64,000 bases of DNA from NCBI RefSeq assembly GCF_001642475.1, contig NW_019173932.1:806001-870000 (forward strand), given 5' to 3'. The stretch's first letter is position 1. Every line of letters begins with the position of its first letter. Below, piece after piece: positions 44,711-54,661 of this stretch. The position numbers and the translations under genes are program-made. The stretch comes from Fonsecaea monophora (lineage: Eukaryota; Ascomycota; Eurotiomycetes; Chaetothyriales; Herpotrichiellaceae). The notes below the pieces were generated by a model that did no database searches, was not told where the DNA came from, and was given only the letters and a program-made list of their open reading frames with translations.

Positions 44711-44845
44711 TCAACATTCGTCGCCACCGTGGTTATTGTGGTCGTAATCCTCGTCACCGTCTTGTTGGTCGTAGTTATCCTCATGTCCCCCGCCGTGAGG
44801 GTCGTAGTGATCCTCATAGCCGTCGCCGTGACGATCGTAGTCATC
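44711..44845 (-). repeat. In-frame 11-residue acidic/His repeat
   Basis: Roughly four degenerate 33-nt units encode the C-terminus of the acidic protein: DDYDRHGDGYE, DHYDPHGGGHE, DNYDQQDGDE and DYDHNNHGGDE. Confidence 0.75.
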
Positions 44846-45498
44846 CCCCTCGGGGTTGTCGTGATCATATTGATATTGGTTGTGCCCTTCTCCTTCATCC
44901 TGCCAGCCTTGGTCATCGTCACCTTGTCCATCTCCCTCCTCCTCCTCCTCATCATCATCACCATCACCATCGTGGTCCGGATGACGCGCCCCATGTAGCA
45001 AGTGATGGTGCTTGGGTGCATTTTCAATCATTGAGTCGAGTTCGTGGTCGTCCACCACCCCCCGCAACATCTCCAGATAATGGGCATCCGGATTCGATTC
45101 AAAGTAGATGATGTCGTTGATCTGCTCGAGCGGGTGTCGCACAGGCAGGCCGTGGTCTCCGACAGAATCTCCGGTCTGGGCGGCTGTCAGGTCCTTGTGT
45201 AACACGGCGTACATGTGGCGGGTCGGGTCGGCCGTCACGAGTTGCTCGCAGAGATCGGCCAGATGTCTAGTCAGCTCGGGGATCTCGTGGTGAGAAGATT
45301 CTTCATCTGCTATATGTGAGAGACAGGAGATAAGAAGTGAGGTATTAGCAAACCACTCCCCGTGGGCAACGAGGGGGGGGGCCTTGACTAACCATCTCCC
45401 TGGTGTAGGTCCACGAAACGGTGCATGCCGTCCCAAAGCTCTGCCTGAATCGCCGAAGTATCGGGTCCGCCATGTTCATGATCTTGATGGTCCTCCAT
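44711..45498 (-). CDS. Acidic His/Asp/Gly-repeat hypothetical protein
   Basis: 234 aa from exons 45498-45393 and 45309-44711; the 83-nt intron (gttagt...atatag) joins FVDLHQGD to ADEESSHHE. Residues 1-~140 look helical and globular (AIQAELWDGMHRFVDLHQ; IPELTRHLADLCEQLVTADPTRHMYAVLHKDL; EQINDIIYFESNPDAHYLEMLRG). The tail is extreme: DGDDDEEEEEGDGQGDDDQG and then about four copies of an 11-residue unit of type D-x-Y-D-x-H-G-x-G-x-E, ending GGDEC. No signal peptide and no family recognised. His/Asp/Glu-dense repeats suggest divalent-metal or basic-protein binding (inference). It is divergent from the papain-fold candidate across a 905-bp shared promoter, so the two may be co-expressed. Confidence 0.7.
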
Positions 45499-46403
45499 CT
45501 GCGCGGTGTCTGGAGACGTCGTTTCCTCAATGATTGTTCTGAGGCGGGGATGGATGCTGTATGAATGCGCACTCTGCCCCGAGACTATCGCATGTCTTTT
45601 TATCTTCAGGCGAATCGCAGAGATCCGGGGCTAGAGAGTCTCGATGATTACCATAATGTCACATCGAGTCCCGAGAGGAAAGCCTTGCCAGGATATAGAA
45701 CCACTACAAGGGTCTATCGGTTGAAGAATGAACTGGGCGTTCCAGTTCCTATTCATAGGACCAAGCCTTGCACATGTCTGTCCTGTCCCGTGTTGCCACC
45801 ATTGTGCTCACTTGTTTGCTGTCATCCAAGTGCTGACGGGCCTTGCCACAATCCAATCCCCATTTGTTGGACGTCTTCAGCCGTGCAAAATGGCCTGACG
45901 AGGCCGGCAAGGTGCCAGTGACTTGCCACCGAACCATGTTTTCCTTGCAAAATGCCTTGGGGCGGAAATGAAACTGATGGTATAATCTCGTATCGCCTTT
46001 GCCCCAAGGAACAAAAACGGGGAAAGCCCTTTGCCAGAATGTATGCTGTTTGCGGTACCTTCGGGGTTCAGCATATAAGCCCCGCTCGACGGCGAAGTAG
46101 CGTCCCTTTTTTCGGGTCCCGAATAGACTGATCCCCTGGTGGCAGTATTCTTGGAACGATTCGAGAGGATCATTCTCTCGCCAATTGCCACGATAGACCG
46201 TCTTGTCGTGATGGATCCTGGGTCATGCCGAGAGAGAAAGAGCGGAGGGAGACTGATATGAGCCCCTTCATAAAGAACCCAAGGTTTGCCTACATCGGGT
46301 TCTCTTTTCCCTGGCGACTTTGTCTATCAACTCTCAACCCTGTTCCGTCTAGTATTCCATCCATCCCCTTCCAAGACCAACTGGGACTGCCTCGAAAACA
46401 ATC
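45499..46403. other. Shared promoter of two uncharacterised genes
   Basis: 905 bp between divergent starts. No coding frame with support and no named motif. Confidence 0.5.
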
Positions 46404-47114
46404 ATGAACAACCCGCCGCCGCCGCCACATCAGCCACCGCAGCAGCCGCCGCAGATGAACATACCACCTCAGCCGAACCTAGGCTCCCTCGGAGGATTTT
46501 GCGTTCCAGCCGTCCTTTCAGTCATACTCAATACCAACCTGACCTTCGCCCTACAACATGCTCTCCAGCACGGGTACCCACTCAGTCAACTTCGACTCGT
46601 TACATATCAGTTAGTCTCTCAATTGGGCCTCATCTACAATCCTTCGTTCCAGCTTCACTCTCTTGTGCCACAACAGATGTGGCAGCCGAACGCTCAAATG
46701 ACACATCAGGACTTTGAGAATGCAGGTCAAACCACGGCCCAATTGGCTGGGTTAATCAACCAGTTCAACATCCCAGGAACGACCGGCGTGGGGGCGATCA
46801 TCTTGCTCCCACCAGCCCAGGGTCCCAATGGTCGAGCTTCAATGCACGCCGTCGTGGTTGCGCCAGGACAAACGCTTCGCTTCTTCGACTACGCAAACCC
46901 GGCGCAACCGAGAGAACTCACTGTAGCTTGGAACGCTCCGAACTCGACGGTGAGATTCCTCGCAATGTTTTGGTACGCCGACATCAATCAGAGGCAGCAC
47001 ATGACTCCTCCTCCTTCAAAGACCGGTCCATCCGCACCGGGGGGCTCGTCCTCACACCCGGCCGGAGGTTCGTCCACGCATCCCATGATGGCGCCCACCT
47101 CAGGGGCACGCTGA
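46404..47114 (+). CDS. Putative papain-fold (C58-like) cysteine peptidase-like protein
   Basis: 236 aa, single exon, no family certain. Residues 1-~28 are Pro/Gln-rich (PPPPPHQPPQQPPQ). The core contains LGGFCVPAVLSVIL (Cys33 at the start of a hydrophobic helix), then GVGAIILLPP, GRASMHAVVVAPGQTLRFFDYANP (His148 in a strand, Asp162 after FF) and further strands, and a Ser/Gly/Pro-rich tail. Cys-helix, H-A-V-x-V and F-F-D order with spacings of 115 and 14 residues parallels the Cys/His/Asp triad of YopT-type C58 peptidases (about 119 and 16). The match is by pattern only; proteolytic activity is not shown. The ATG at 46404 follows aatc directly and precedes the Pro-rich segment. No signal peptide, so probably cytosolic. 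Divergent neighbour of the acidic repeat protein. Confidence 0.6.
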   Translation: MNNPPPPPHQPPQQPPQMNIPPQPNLGSLGGFCVPAVLSVILNTNLTFALQHALQHGYPLSQLRLVTYQLVSQLGLIYNPSFQLHSLVPQQMWQPNAQMTHQDFENAGQTTAQLAGLINQFNIPGTTGVGAIILLPPAQGPNGRASMHAVVVAPGQTLRFFDYANPAQPRELTVAWNAPNSTVRFLAMFWYADINQRQHMTPPPSKTGPSAPGGSSSHPAGGSSTHPMMAPTSGAR

Positions 47115-48980
47115 GGTCGATCGATGCGGTGGTGCCGAGTTCTCTCCGCTGGCCTGGCTATAGTGTCACACATGTGTTATAGTCAGAACAGGGGGTGCTT
47201 GAGGACAACGACACGTACGGGATACGTAAAGCTTGTCACCTATAGCTATTTTGAAGCATTACTATCCCCGGGTTGAGGAGTCGCCGCCATTCAATTTCTG
47301 GTATTTTGGGCAAGTGGTGCACTTTACTAGGGGGTTTCACTCAAGTTGCAAACATGAACAAATACAGAAGAGGTTTCCTGCCAAATCTGATATTCTCTGC
47401 CCAAACAAAATCAAATATCAATTTCACCATAGCAATGCCTACGGGCATTATACGAGAAAACTCGCCCGATTTTACGAGGAAAATACGAGGGCCAAGATGG
47501 ATTTTCAAAGCTTACCCCGATTGGGCATCTGGATTACTGCTTGTAGATAATTGGCTGAACAGTTTTCCCCTCGGCATTGCCTGATTGGGATATCGTCGCA
47601 CCCAATGTCGTAGGTAAGAATCGAATGCACGAATCAATATCCTCTCCCTACGGCATCTGCAACTCGAATTCCGAGACGGAGGCAGAGTCAAAGTGAGATG
47701 AGATACCTACCATCAACGCTGACATTATGTGTAAAATAGCGAGCCCAGGCGTTCTGCTCACCTCAGGAAAAATTTGGAGGTGGAATTTTCTCTTCAAGAG
47801 GAGCGTGTTCCGTGGGTTGAAAGGTAGTAACAAATGGGGTACTTTTTTCTGGGCCCTTTCAAGATCCAGACTGTCACGTTTGCAAAAGATACCATCTGGA
47901 GGTGAGCGCCTTCCTGGTGCGGTGAGGTTGCTTCATCCAGATAGATTCCCAGCGACGAACATCGTTGTGGCGAGACCATCCGGCGCAATCCCCATCACAG
48001 GGAGACATTTACCTCTGTACCTCTGTACAACCGAAGATACAGTCATACTTGTGGCAGGCACGTCCATTTTCAGTCGTGGATTACTTACCCGTTCAGTCCA
48101 AGTGCGGAGAAATCTGGCCTTTCCTGCACTCGTACTCAAACGCGGTCTAGCTACGTCATCTAATCAACATCTGCTCCACTCAGATGAGATTTAACAAGGC
48201 TTGTTGAATCTTAAACGAGCTTTCTGGGACCACAATTGAAATGTTCCAGGTTGCAGACGGGGATCTGTGCGGCATCGAATCATCGAGAATGTTTGGTTTC
48301 GGGAGAAGGTCATGAGTCGGCGCCGAATCTGGCCTTGTGTCTTCAGCATTTACACGGGGTGTATTCGTGATTCGTCAATACGGTAAAATGTTCAACGCAT
48401 GGAAATGACGTTATGTATGTAGTGTCGAACTGCAGCGTATCAACCAGGACCTTCGCATTGTGGAGGCGTACCCAATGAGGGACCACATCTTCGAGACACA
48501 CATCATTTGCAATGACAACAAGGAGTGACAAACGAAACTAGCTCGTTGCAATATAGGGTCTTTAGAAGAGAAAAATCGTTCCTCGTACTCGCATTTTGTG
48601 CAAGTCCTCGCTAAGGGAGGTGATCTGCTGGTCTTTTCACAAGGCTTCAGCCATTTCCCCTGTAACATCATTGGCTGGATCTTCAACTCGGTGGGACGGA
48701 GGGTCATTTGTTCCGAGTGGAGACTTAGTATCCGAACTCGAGTTATTGTATGGACTGTGACTGGCCAGCTGCAACACTAGTCGGGAACAAACAATTACAC
48801 TAATCCCCTTTCCGGAGATACGTGCCATGCGACCCTTAACACCAGAGAATGTGCATAAAGTTCGCCAAAGTACAGAATAAATCGATATTTCCATCGTATA
48901 TCAAAAATGCCAAATCCCTTTCTTTTGCGGAGTGTTTGAATCGCTAGGAGTCCTCAAGCGGCAGCAACAGAGTCTCAAAG
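47115..48980. other. Intergenic, A/T-richer
   Basis: 1.9 kb between same-strand genes. Several 60-155-codon open frames occur on both strands, but they lack domains and splice logic. No repeat or mobile element recognised; the last few hundred bases should hold the promoter of the DHA2 transporter. Confidence 0.5.
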
Positions 48981-50809
48981 ATGGCGGCGTCGGCGACTGA
49001 CGAAGGCGCAGAGCAAACCGAGTACAAGGCGAACGATGTGAGAAGCACATCTTCGCAGCTGGAAAGGCAGAAAACAAACGACGCAGACGAAAGCCCCCTC
49101 GAACAAACCACGAGCCGCATCGAAAAATATCCCACTGGCATCAAGCTGGGTCTGATCCTGCTGAGCATTTACTTGTCCGTCTTCCTGGTCGCACTCGACA
49201 GGACAATCATTGCTACTGCGCTTCCCAAAATCACCGACAAATTTCAAAGTTTTGCCGATGTTGGTTGGGTAGGTCGATGTCCTTCCTTCGCAGCGGCTAG
49301 CAGGCAGGAGAAAAAAAGTTGCTAATGCTCCAGACAGTACAACGCCGGGTTTCTGTTTCCCACGACTGCCCTCCAACTCCTCTTTGGCCGATTATACACC
49401 TTCTACTCGCCCAAGTGGATCTTCCTCACTGAGGTGTTTGTGTTTGAAATCGGTTCTGCGATATGTGGCGCCGCCCCGAACTCGGTCGCCTTCATTTGGG
49501 GACGGGCGGTCGCCGGTTTGGGCGCCGCAGGACTGTTCAATGGTGCCATGATCTTGATGATGTACGCGTCGCCTCTTGAGAAGAGACCTCTCTACATGGG
49601 TCTCCTCGGTGCAGTCTTCGGGGTGGCCTCCGTTGCCGGTCCACTACTTGGAGGCGTCTTCACGACCAAGGTCAGTTGGAGGTGAGTTCTCGCTCCCACA
49701 AAAATTCGCAAGAACAGCAAAGCTGAGTGAGATCAAGATGGTGTTTCTACATCAACCTCCCAATCGGTGCGGTGGTACTCGCGTTCCTCTTCCTGGTCAT
49801 CGACGACATGGAGCCAGCTCTGGGTAATTTACCACTGAAAGAAAAAATCTCCCGGGTCGACATCCCCGGCACCGTTGTTTTTATCCCCTGCATCGTGTGC
49901 CTGCTTCTGGCGCTTCAATGGGGCGGTCAAAAATATGACTGGTCCGATGGCCGAATCATCGCACTTTTTGTCGTCTTCGGTGTCCTTCTCATCGCTTTCG
50001 TCGCCATTCAACTATGGCGGAAGGAGGCCGGTACAGTACCACCTCGAATCGCCACGCAACGGACCATTGCCACGGGAGGGTTTTACGCCTTCTGTCTCGG
50101 GTCGTCATTCATGATTGCAGTTTACTACTTGTCGATATGGTTCCAGGCCATCAAAGGCGCATCGGCAATCCGATCTGGATACTCGACGCTACCCTTCATT
50201 CTCGCGCTCGTCGTTTCGTCCATCATATCAGGAGCCTTCGTCACGAGGGTAGGGTATTACAACCCGTCAATACTGGCGGGCGGCATCCTGACGCCTATCG
50301 GAGCCGGGCTCTTTACGCTCTTCACCACTCATACGGCACACCCTATGTGGATCGGTGCCCAGGTCCTCTACGGTTTCGGTGTTGGACTTGGCTTACAACA
50401 AACCAACATCGCCGCGCAGGCCGTCCTGGACAAGAAGGACGCCCCGACAGGAGTCTCCCTGGTATTCTTCTGCCAGGGTCTCGGCGGCACCATTTCCGTC
50501 TCACTCGCCCAAAATGTCCTGGACAACAAGCTCATATCTGGTCTGAAAAACATCGCCGACATCAGTCCACATGACATTGTCAACACCGGAGCCACTGAGC
50601 TGCGTCGTGCTTTCAGCCCCCAACAACTGCCGGAGGTTCTTCGGGTCTACAACCACGCCTTGGTAGTTGTCTTCTACGTCGCCCTCGGTTTTGCCTGTGC
50701 GGCCATCATTGGAGGCGTCGGCATGGAGTGGAAGACGGTGAAAAAAGAGAAACCTAAGAAGGACGAGGAAAAGACACCGGAGATCAAAGAAGAAACCAAG
50801 ACGGAATAA
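48981..50809 (+). CDS. DHA2-family (14-TM) MFS drug/toxin exporter
   Basis: Plasma-membrane proton antiporter of the DHA2 family, usually exporting drugs or the producer's own metabolites. Exons 48981-49268, 49338-49681, 49738-50809; introns 69 and 56 nt; 567 aa. A hydrophilic N-terminus (~55 aa) leads into GLILLSIYLSVFLVALDRTIIATALPKITDKF, the D1 motif LDRTIIATALP. The first splice gives DVGW+YNAGFLFPTTALQLLFGRLYTFY. Antiporter motif C occurs as AVFGVASVAGPLLGGVFTTKVSWRWCFYINLPIG, completed by the second splice. NIAAQAVLDKKDAPTGVSLVFFCQGLGGTISVSLAQNV is typical of the helix 13 region. A Lys/Glu-rich tail follows. No biosynthetic cluster adjoins, so the substrate is unknown. Confidence 0.92.
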
Positions 50810-51968
50810 TCCCCCCCCAGGATTCACAAGTCCTTCACGAATTGTGATTTAGCGCTGCATTGTACAACAACTACTTCCTCTTCTCGAGCGAAATCCCTTC
50901 TCACTAGAATTTTCTGCAGACTTTTTCGCAACTGCGCGTGGAATGAGAGTTTAATGAAGCGACCATACCACTGTTATCTCTCTTCAGAACATACAGGTAG
51001 ACCAATTGATTGCTGTCTACGAGGTGTCTAAATATCCTCTTTTTCACCTGAATCTGGCAAAGGAACATTCACTTCTCAACACCACATCTTCCTCATCTCC
51101 CAGAGGAGATTTGGAGGAGAGGCGAGGGTCTAGTGCCATTATCTGTGTACTGAAGTACCGTGCCGCCAGGACTATGATAGCAGCGTCCGAGGACCGAGAC
51201 GAGGGTCGAGTCTGCTGCTGCGAGGGTAAATGTGAAGGTAACAGAATCTCCAGGAACGCGACCGCATGTCTCCGCTACGGTTGTGTGGAATCCCCAAGCA
51301 GTGATTAGTGCGCATTGACTGCGCAATGAGGGCGAGGCACCGCTGCGAACCTGCAAACAGGACATCATCTTTCATCGGGCATGTATGTTCCTCCCATAAA
51401 ATATTGCTATTAATGTCTTCCTATCAGAGACCCTTTCAACAGTGTCAGGCACATAAAGACGGTAAGCAAGGCGTGTTATCCGATACTGGCTGTGCTGCCC
51501 AGGAATAAACCTGGACTAGAGATGAATATTTGTAACATAATTGTAGAATCTTATTGCCTTGCACCTTGTTCGAAGTAGGACTGTACACAAGGGCGATAGG
51601 GTCACCTGAGTGAGAACCTGCGTTCTGCCAAGGCCGAGTGCCAAGACTGACGAGGCTACCCGCACCTCATTGGAGGGCACGAGTTATGCGGTCCGCAGTT
51701 GGAGCCGCGACCTGCACCTCCATCATCAAACCCCATAACATCATCCTTGATCTCGACTTTGTTCTCCTGTCGACTTTCAACTATTGTCTTAACAAATTCT
51801 TTTGTTTCTTTATCGCAACATTCCTTTTTGACTCGATGCCTCCCTCCTCGATAGAATCACGGCAACCTCGACCGGTCCTTATCCCCAACCTCATTTTCTC
51901 GTAGAACCGTGAATCTCCCACTTGTCGATAGCTGCGCCCGTTGATTCCCACCCCTGCGTGTCTTCGAC
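50810..51968. other. Intergenic
   Basis: 1.16 kb between same-strand genes. No supported frame, repeat or regulatory motif; T-rich/pyrimidine-rich sequence before 51969 is probably the symplekin leader. Confidence 0.5.
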
Positions 51969-54415
51969 ATGGCCGGGACGACTTCTTCGGCTGCGGAGAT
52001 GATCTCCCAGCTTGAAGCGGCGCGTAAACTCGCTCTGGGAGATCCTCAAGTATACAATCAAGTCCTCCCAGGGATATTACCCATCATCGGTCCCTCGGCG
52101 CACGTCGAAGTGCGAAGATGGGGTGCGGAATTTCTAGCAGAGGCATTCGCGAGCCCTTCTCTCCCCAATGCACAGAAAGAACAGCTTTCCTCCGACGTAT
52201 TGCCTACCCTACGAACCATGTTGGACACACCTGGTGAAGATCCTGCGGTGATCAAGAGCGTGATACAAGCGGCTGCGAGTCTATACCCTCTGGTGTTCAG
52301 ACGAGTGTATGTGGTTGGACAGATAGTTATCAAGACTAGATGGCCCGATTCTAACGAGAGCGTCTAGAATTTCACACCCTACAGAAACGACGTTGTGGCA
52401 GGAAATGAGTCGGATCAAATTAAACATTCTTCAACGCATGGATTCTGCTCCCATCGCAGTCCGGGTTTGTTGCATCAAATTCGTGCAAAAGGTCGTCCAT
52501 GTAGAGACCCCTGGTTTGATCTCAGATCCCCGAGTCAGTTCACCTGCCGCGCTCTTTGCCTTGTAATGTCCCTGCTAACGCCACGCAGCGCCCCGAGCAA
52601 AACGAGATTTCCATCGCCTTGGTCCCACGAACACATCCTCTACTACAGCTCCCCAACCTGGAGGCTGAGGCATCCGGCCTGCTGGACAGACTGTTGAGTG
52701 TATTCCAGGAGGCCACGATGGATCCCATCCTTGTTGATGCGACGCTCAACTGCCTGGCGGTCCTCATCCGAACACGCCCCGCCATTTCCACCAAGATTGT
52801 GTCTGCGATTCTCAACTTCAATCCAATGAAACAGGCAAATGCTCCGCTGACCCCTCGAATGATCGTCATTATAAGATCAATGGAGAGAACAACGAGGGCT
52901 TTGCTGCGATGGGCTTTGAGGGCTGTCCCGAATCACCCTCTGGAACAGAAGATCCAGGCATACCTCATGCGCCTCCAACAGTCACGTTCAACGCTGTTTG
53001 CAGAGCCTACGGGACAAAAACGCCCGGCAGAACCCACCGACGGGTTGGATGATGCAAAGAGGCAGAGGCTCACGGCGGGAATTCGCAAATTTCCACCCAT
53101 GCCTCCACCGCCCAACACTTATGCCCACCTATTCACCCTCACGGAAGATACCAGCCTTCAGCAATTTGATGTTACTCTTCTCCCTGCTGACATTGTCAGC
53201 ACTGTAACCTCGGTTTTCCTGCAACACGTGGACTCGAACTCACTGGATGTTGCGATTGATGCAATCCGATCCAGATATACTCACTTGCAAAAAGTCAATC
53301 AGCCCACCCCTGTGCCTGATGTGCCCATGCTAGGACCTACAGGTATCGATGATGAGGACGATTACGATCCTGAGTTTGTCACTGGTACAGAGCCGACGGC
53401 CGTGTCGACCACAGAGAGGGCATTGGAGGAGCTAGCGCAGCCACCACTTGAGTTGGGCCCATTCGAGCTACCAAAACCCCCGCCGTTGACTGGGACGGAA
53501 GTCGCGACATTATCAGATCAGACGGTTGGACATGTCTTTCAACTGGTTGCGTCACTCGAGGCCACGGGACACTCTCATACGAAGCAGCAACTCGGCCTTA
53601 ATCGAATAGCCGCTAGTGGTAACGATCGAGACTCCTGGGCAACAATCCTCATGCGCCTGGCCACCAGAGCCCCGTCCGGCCTCGATGACCTCGCCAACAC
53701 CCTGAACGACGACGACGCGGATGGGTCCAGGCAGATCATCAAATCAGAAAACACCGAAGAAGCACCCAATGTCGCAAACCGTATCCGTCAGACGCTATTC
53801 ATGTATGTCCTCGAAGACTTCCGACCTCGCCTTAATATGGCCATCTCTTGGTTGACCGAGGAATGGTACGCCGACAAAATGACCGCAAAGACACACCCAG
53901 AACTTGCCCATCTACCAAACTACACCCGATGGGCAAATCGCCTCATTGATCGCCTCCTCCCCTATCTCGACGCCCGAGATAAGAATCTATTAATACGCTT
54001 CCTCTCTGAAATCCCCAGCATTGATCGCGAGATTCTGAGTCGAGTCAAGAGCTTAGCGAGAGATCCTGAAAGGATCAACATGTGTATCCTTGCCATGCAA
54101 TACCTTTTATTGATGCGGCCGCCAGTGAGAGACATGGTGTTGGATACGATCGAAGTAATCTGGAGAGAAGGGGATGATCAGGCTAGAGGGGCAACCAGTA
54201 AGGTCCTGGCGAAGTGGAGACCGGGCTTTCTGGAAAAGGCCGTGAAGGAAGAGGAAGTCGAGTCCAAGGCAAATGTTAAACAGGAGATGAGGACGAATGG
54301 AATCACTAGTCCTCCTCCTGCTGCACCTGCTGCACCGGACGCTACCGTGGAAGCAACAGAGCCCATGAGCATGGATCCTAGGAAGAGAAAAGCCCTTGCA
54401 GCCGCGAATGGGTGA
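51969..54415 (+). CDS. Symplekin/Pta1, mRNA 3'-end processing scaffold
   Basis: Scaffold of the cleavage and polyadenylation factor. Exons 51969-52306, 52368-52533, 52589-54415; introns 61 and 55 nt; 776 aa. The N-terminal HEAT-repeat domain runs to ~330: EMISQLEAARKLALGDPQVYNQVLPGILPIIG, WGAEFLAEAFASPSL, then across splices VISHPTETTLWQEMSRIKLNILQRMDSAPIAVRVCCIKFVQKVV and RPEQNEISIALVPRTHPLL, all diagnostic of symplekin (DUF3453/PF11935). A disordered acidic link (~430-530) is followed by another helical block, ENTEEAPNVANRIRQTLFMYVLEDFRPRLNMAISWLTEEW, conserved in fungal Pta1. The C-terminus is Lys/Glu-rich with KRK. Essential housekeeping gene; no unusual feature in frame. Confidence 0.9.
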
Positions 54416-54661
54416 AGCAGGAAGGGGATTGAACGTGTAGTTTCAGCCGTACTGTACCATTATAACAGAAGGAGACAATAAGAACGAGCAATCATGCCTA
54501 CAGACGAGAACCTCGCACGCAGAAAAGATGCCATATAACCGCCGAAGATCTTCTTGATTTGCACAAGACACTGGACATTCTGTCTCTTATCTATGCTACC
54601 GTGAAAAACAGATATGTACACGGGGTCTCTCACGCCGTCGCCAACTACTCTCCATGTTCTT

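Noticed and set aside
47727..48194. 155-codon plus-strand frame before the DHA2 exporter
   Set aside because: Amino-acid composition resembles random sequence, no domain, no supporting splice sites.
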